Source: Candidatus Omnitrophota bacterium (GTDB taxonomy: Bacteria > Omnitrophota > Gorgyraeia > Gygaellales > Profunditerraquicolaceae). From it: a stretch of DNA of 6,068 bases. The notes below the pieces were generated by a model, which worked only from the letters and a program-made list of their open reading frames with translations, was not told the origin of the DNA and did no database searches. The stretch lies in NCBI GenBank assembly GCA_020061545.1, contig JAGUYA010000079.1:1-6068 (forward strand), written 5' to 3'. Of this stretch, positions 6,056 to 6,068 are shown one piece after another. Numbering within the stretch: the stretch's first letter is position 1; each line of letters starts with the position of its first letter. The position numbers were made by a program, and so were the translations under genes.

Positions 6056-6068
6056 GGATTAACCTGCC

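Noticed and set aside
6056..6068. Start of a further gene after rpoD
   Set aside because: Only 13 nt remain; AAGGATT could be part of a ribosome binding site but nothing can be supported.

Overview
The window looks like chromosomal backbone of an uncultivated, fairly AT-rich bacterium. It carries four genes on the + strand, in the order cvpA-like (5' end missing), nif3-like, dnaG (primase), rpoD (housekeeping sigma-70). The dnaG-rpoD pair is the core of the classical macromolecular-synthesis operon, and a NIF3-family gene close to dnaG/rpoD is also known from Firmicutes. Gene order and protein style make me think of Omnitrophota or another PVC-related or deep-branching Gram-negative lineage, but this is a low-confidence guess.

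Layout. 3-413: C-terminal part of a CvpA-family membrane protein. 414-467: a compact leader whose left arm can fold into either of two mutually exclusive hairpins; one of them buries the ribosome binding site and GTG start of the next gene. 466-1332: NIF3/DUF34-family metal-binding protein. 1335-4289: dnaG, starting 2 nt after the nif3 stop. 4290-4492: a 203-nt gap holding three separate strong inverted repeats and no convincing promoter. 4493-6055: rpoD. Only 13 nt follow the rpoD stop.

The standout feature is inside dnaG. An in-frame 389-residue intein (1524-2690) with a LAGLIDADG homing-endonuclease domain is inserted in the CHC2 zinc-binding domain, immediately before the fourth zinc ligand (HCFG / intein / CGAGG). 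Splicing would restore a normal 595-residue primase. The intein's first residue is also Cys, so the unspliced precursor has a cysteine at exactly the position of the fourth zinc ligand. This raises the possibility that zinc binding by the N-extein holds the splicing nucleophile, so that primase maturation responds to metal or redox state. The intein is much more AT-rich than its host gene, and it has non-canonical residues at two C-terminal splicing positions (Asn for the block F Asp, Gly for the penultimate His).

Together the genes cover replication initiation (primase) and global transcription (sigma factor), with RNA structures placed where they could couple or uncouple translation and adjust expression between neighbouring genes.
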